Source: Pedosphaera sp. (GTDB lineage: Bacteria > Verrucomicrobiota > Verrucomicrobiia > Limisphaerales > Pedosphaeraceae). Taken from it: a DNA stretch of 42,203 nucleotides. The DNA is taken from contig JAQGPA010000191.1 in assembly GCA_028293325.1 (NCBI GenBank), positions 1 to 42,203 on the forward strand, read 5' to 3'. The notes beneath the pieces are model-generated. The model was not told where the DNA came from, made no database searches, and was given only the letters and a program-made list of their open reading frames with translations. Position 1 is the stretch's first letter; each line of letters begins with the position of its first letter. The position numbers and the translations under genes are program-made. Below, piece after piece: positions 40,223 through 42,203 of the stretch.

Positions 40223-40909
40223 TCAATCCCAACGAACATGGCAGGCGAGATACTCATTGATGACGATGCGAATTGAGGCTCGGGAATCATTCGATGCGCG
40301 GAAACGATAAAGGCCGTTTTGAACGACGAGCCAAGGCTCATCCCCGGCCAAGAGTCGCTGCATCGCACGGCTGCCGACCTCTGGCCACCCCCCGAAACAG
40401 GGGGTTGGCGATGTTAGACACTCGAAAGCATTGCGTTCGGATTCGGACATCAGCGTGATAGGAGCAAACCGAATCAGGTCTGGTGGCTCAGGGCAGGGTT
40501 CATGCAACTCGAAGAGGGCATGTCCCTTAGCCAATTTGGTGACAACAGTTGAGACGCGCTGATCCTCAGGGACAAATAAAATCCCATCAGGCGACTCGAC
40601 TTTAGCTCGCTCCAACCGCGCCCGAAGGGCGGGTGAGTCGGTCAGGATGCGACAAATCTTCGGACGAGCAATCTTCGATGGATCGGTGGAACCAGCGAGA
40701 ACGCAGGCAAGGAGGCAGGCGAGATACTCCTCATCGGCAGAAAATCCGGCATTGCAAACGGCGCAGGCTGGCACAACCGGGAGATTGTCCGGGTAAGGCT
40801 CGTCGAGAAGAACACGGGATGGACAGTGATCCCGTGTTCCGGTGTTTCCACCGCAGAATGCGCAAGCCGCCAGTTGGCGTTCGTCACCGAATGTGGGTAT
40901 CTGAATCAT
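40223..40909 (-). CDS. HNH-nuclease-like zinc-binding protein
   Basis: 228 residues from ATG 40909, with AAGGAG 9 bases upstream. The N-terminal zinc module CAFCGGNTGTRDHCPSR has Cys16, Cys19, Asp27-His28. Then NLPVVPACAVCNAGF with Asn42, Cys49, Cys52 and Asn53 gives the HNH (His-Me finger) pattern with two CxxC pairs. The rest has no recognised domain (CPEPPDLIRFAPITLMSESE, FGGWPEVGSRAMQRLLAGDE, VVQNGLYRF). HNH proteins cut DNA in restriction, phage and mobile-element systems, but the substrate here is unknown. A longer start at 40984 lacks a ribosome-binding site. It is the first gene after tRNA-His, on the opposite strand. Confidence 0.72.
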   Translation of the reverse strand: MIQIPTFGDERQLAACAFCGGNTGTRDHCPSRVLLDEPYPDNLPVVPACAVCNAGFSADEEYLACLLACVLAGSTDPSKIARPKICRILTDSPALRARLERAKVESPDGILFVPEDQRVSTVVTKLAKGHALFELHEPCPEPPDLIRFAPITLMSESERNAFECLTSPTPCFGGWPEVGSRAMQRLLAGDEPWLVVQNGLYRFRASNDSRASIRIVINEYLACHVRWD

Positions 40910-41233
40910 GCGAGGATGCTCCTTCTTGGAATCACGGTTCAACAATGGTTTTTTCCACCAACCTGTCAAGCACTTGTCAGCCATCAGACCAGTTCAAAAT
41001 CTTATGGAATGATCCCGCTTTAGAAACCCGCCTTATTTGGAATCCCGTTGAATCATTTGAAATTACTGGCAGTTCGTTGCCGCCCAGAATTGTGGAGTCA
41101 GTAAACCACAAAACGAAAGGCCAGAATCAAATGATACATTCAGCGAAATCAAATCCTCAGGCGGGCATTGCCCCGAGCGGCTGTTCTTGGTTCACGCGGT
41201 CATGCTGTTGGCGCGGGCGCTGAGGCGCTGACG
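40910..41233. other. Stretch without a convincing gene
   Basis: About 320 bases between the HNH gene (minus) and the small plus-strand gene. It should hold divergent promoters, but none stands out. A forward frame reading MIHSAKSNPQAGIAPSGCSW, ending at a stop at about 41223, and a second frame joining the downstream gene both look composition-neutral. A frameshifted 5' extension of the downstream gene is possible. Confidence 0.35.
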
Positions 41234-41470
41234 GTGGATAATGCTTGCGTGGTTTTTTACGCGGGCACCCGTCCCAAGCGGGAGGTTCTAGATGTCGCGC
41301 TCGACAAACACACGAAGCGCGGGCGGGCGATGGGGCGCGGCTTCAAACACTTCTTTGATGAAGCGGCCAAGATTGAGAATGAAAACGACCAGGTTGCCGA
41401 TCCTTACGCCGAGGCCGCAGTCAAAACGCTGGTTAAGTCGGCCAGAACGGAGCAAGGCGATTTAATATAA
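41234..41470 (+). CDS. Small hypothetical protein
   Basis: 78 residues from GTG 41234 (TGAGG 8 bases before). A longer frame from TTG 41168 has a low-complexity start and is less likely. The product is basic and helical, VDNACVVFYAGTRPKREVLD, then HTKRGRAMGRGFKHFFDEAA, ending KSARTEQGDLI. I do not recognise the family. A strong intrinsic terminator 20 bp downstream supports a real transcription unit. The start is uncertain, and the upstream part may be missing or frameshifted. Confidence 0.5.
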   Translation: MDNACVVFYAGTRPKREVLDVALDKHTKRGRAMGRGFKHFFDEAAKIENENDQVADPYAEAAVKTLVKSARTEQGDLI

Positions 41471-41489
41471 TCGCTGATTGCTTGGAGAC

Positions 41490-41522
41490 GGCCCACGTCG
41501 ATCCATCTGGCGTGGGCCTTTT
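41490..41522 (+). terminator. Intrinsic terminator of the small hypothetical gene
   Basis: GGCCCACG (41490-41497) pairs perfectly with CGTGGGCC (41511-41518) across a 13-base loop and is followed by TTTT. It lies 20 bp after the TAA at 41468-41470. Confidence 0.75.
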
Positions 41523-41595
41523 CGTTTGTCCCTTTGAACAGGTCGCCCACACTGCACCTTGCTTTGCTGTTCTTAGTAAGTTAAAACGGGTGCAA

Positions 41596-42203
41596 ATGTT
41601 CGAGGAAAATCAAATTGAGTATTGGGTTCAGAAGGAGATTTTATCAAAAATAACGGAGTTGCTCGAACGTAAACACCTTTACCAATCCGTCTCACTCGAC
41701 CGGGAGGCACTCAACCAGAAGGTGCAGGAAATCGAACAAAGCAAACGATGGGCCACGAAAGAAGAATTGGAATGGGAAGGCAGCGATACCACTGAATCCC
41801 TAGAAGAACGAAAGGCTGCTTCGTTGGAGCTATCCAATCGGGTAACAGATATGCTCTTGACGAACGCGTGGAAATTTGAGGTCGAGACCTGCGTGAATCC
41901 ATCCGACGCGATAGCTCGGAGGGAATCGGTGCGGCAAAGCAGCTCAGTGCATGTAACGGTTCTGCCATTGATTAAAATTACCTGCAACCATTGCAAAGGC
42001 ATTTTGCCCGCTCATGTTTCGGGTTGCCTTGAAACTTGGGCTGAAATCCCCACATACAATCCAAAAGGGGAAGATGCGTCTGAATCATTCTTGCAGATTT
42101 TCAATTTTCCTTACCAGTGCCAGAATTGCCGAGGGGAGCCGGTTGTCTTCATAGTGCGCCGTGAAGGGCTTAAACTGACGCTTGTAGGGCGAAGCCTATT
42201 CGA
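41596..42203 (+). CDS. Zinc-ribbon hypothetical protein, cut by the window edge (partial)
   Basis: An open frame from ATG 41596 runs to the end of the window (202 codons, no stop). The N-terminal half is Glu/Lys-rich and probably coiled coil (about 1-90; EYWVQKEILSKITELLERKH, LNQKVQEIEQSKRWATKEEL). Then two CxxC pairs, CNHCKG (about 134-137) and CQNCRG (about 176-179), form a likely zinc ribbon, linked by a segment ending LQIFNFPYQCQNC. LVGRSLF closes the visible part. I cannot identify the function, but the layout recalls zinc-ribbon proteins with a C-terminal DUF4145-like domain found near mobile or defence genes. Codons are more AT-rich than in the housekeeping genes. Confidence 0.7.
   Translation, partial: MFEENQIEYWVQKEILSKITELLERKHLYQSVSLDREALNQKVQEIEQSKRWATKEELEWEGSDTTESLEERKAASLELSNRVTDMLLTNAWKFEVETCVNPSDAIARRESVRQSSSVHVTVLPLIKITCNHCKGILPAHVSGCLETWAEIPTYNPKGEDASESFLQIFNFPYQCQNCRGEPVVFIVRREGLKLTLVGRSLF

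Noticed and set aside
40003..40368. Minus-strand open frame of 121 codons overlapping the HNH gene
   Set aside because: It shares sequence with the C-terminal part of the HNH gene in another frame, whose own frame ends naturally (IVINEYLACHVRWD). No start signal or motif.

Overview
The window looks like a chromosomal segment from a Verrucomicrobiota bacterium, most likely a Pedosphaera/Limisphaera-type soil or freshwater lineage. This is inferred from gene content, not from a marker search. The signs are short prepilin-type proteins with the segment FTLVEIMIVV followed by IIGLL, weak Shine-Dalgarno signals, a Gram-negative exopolysaccharide export set, large fused amidohydrolases, and housekeeping genes (purH, thrS, tig, mutL) scattered among surface-glycan genes. 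G+C is moderate to high in genes and lower between them.

Layout. 1-2300: the 3' end of an unknown gene, a pseudopilin, a Bax-inhibitor-1-like membrane protein and a DnaQ-type exonuclease. 2300-4545: tRNA-Val(GAC), then a scarred region with a truncated second copy of the purH 5' end, remnants of a tyrosine recombinase and of a RecD2 helicase, and an inverted, probably frameshifted lipoprotein gene. 4545-6098: intact purH. 6095-10683 (minus): an exopolysaccharide unit of outer-membrane barrel, Wzz/BY-kinase, Wza-like export lipoprotein and a small FHA-transmembrane protein. 10684-11823: over 1 kb with no convincing gene, but with an orphan intrinsic terminator and a sigma-54-type promoter. 11824-12881: two paralogous pilin-like genes, each behind its own sigma-54-type site.

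12943-22897: a small hypothetical gene, YajQ, a methyltransferase, a GT-C/GT2 pair that probably makes and uses a polyprenyl-phosphate sugar, an SDR/GMC-oxidoreductase pair, and a compact GDPD-like/cupin/HAD/nucleotidyltransferase operon that looks like an undescribed activation pathway for a surface headgroup. 22944-27877 (minus): an MscS channel, and xylB-thiH-(hypothetical)-thiS with no thiG. 28004-34933: two amidohydrolase-like exported proteins, a threonyl-tRNA synthetase without the TGS domain, and a small membrane protein. 35221-39706: trigger factor, an endonuclease-type MutL, and a cyclic-nucleotide-domain histidine kinase.

39826-42203: tRNA-His(GTG), followed by an accessory-looking stretch with an HNH-type protein, a small unknown gene with its own terminator, and a zinc-ribbon protein cut by the window edge. 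The likeliest places for undescribed biology are the GDPD/cupin/HAD/nucleotidyltransferase operon, the FHA protein in the exopolysaccharide operon, the purH duplication scar, and the tRNA-His-adjacent genes.
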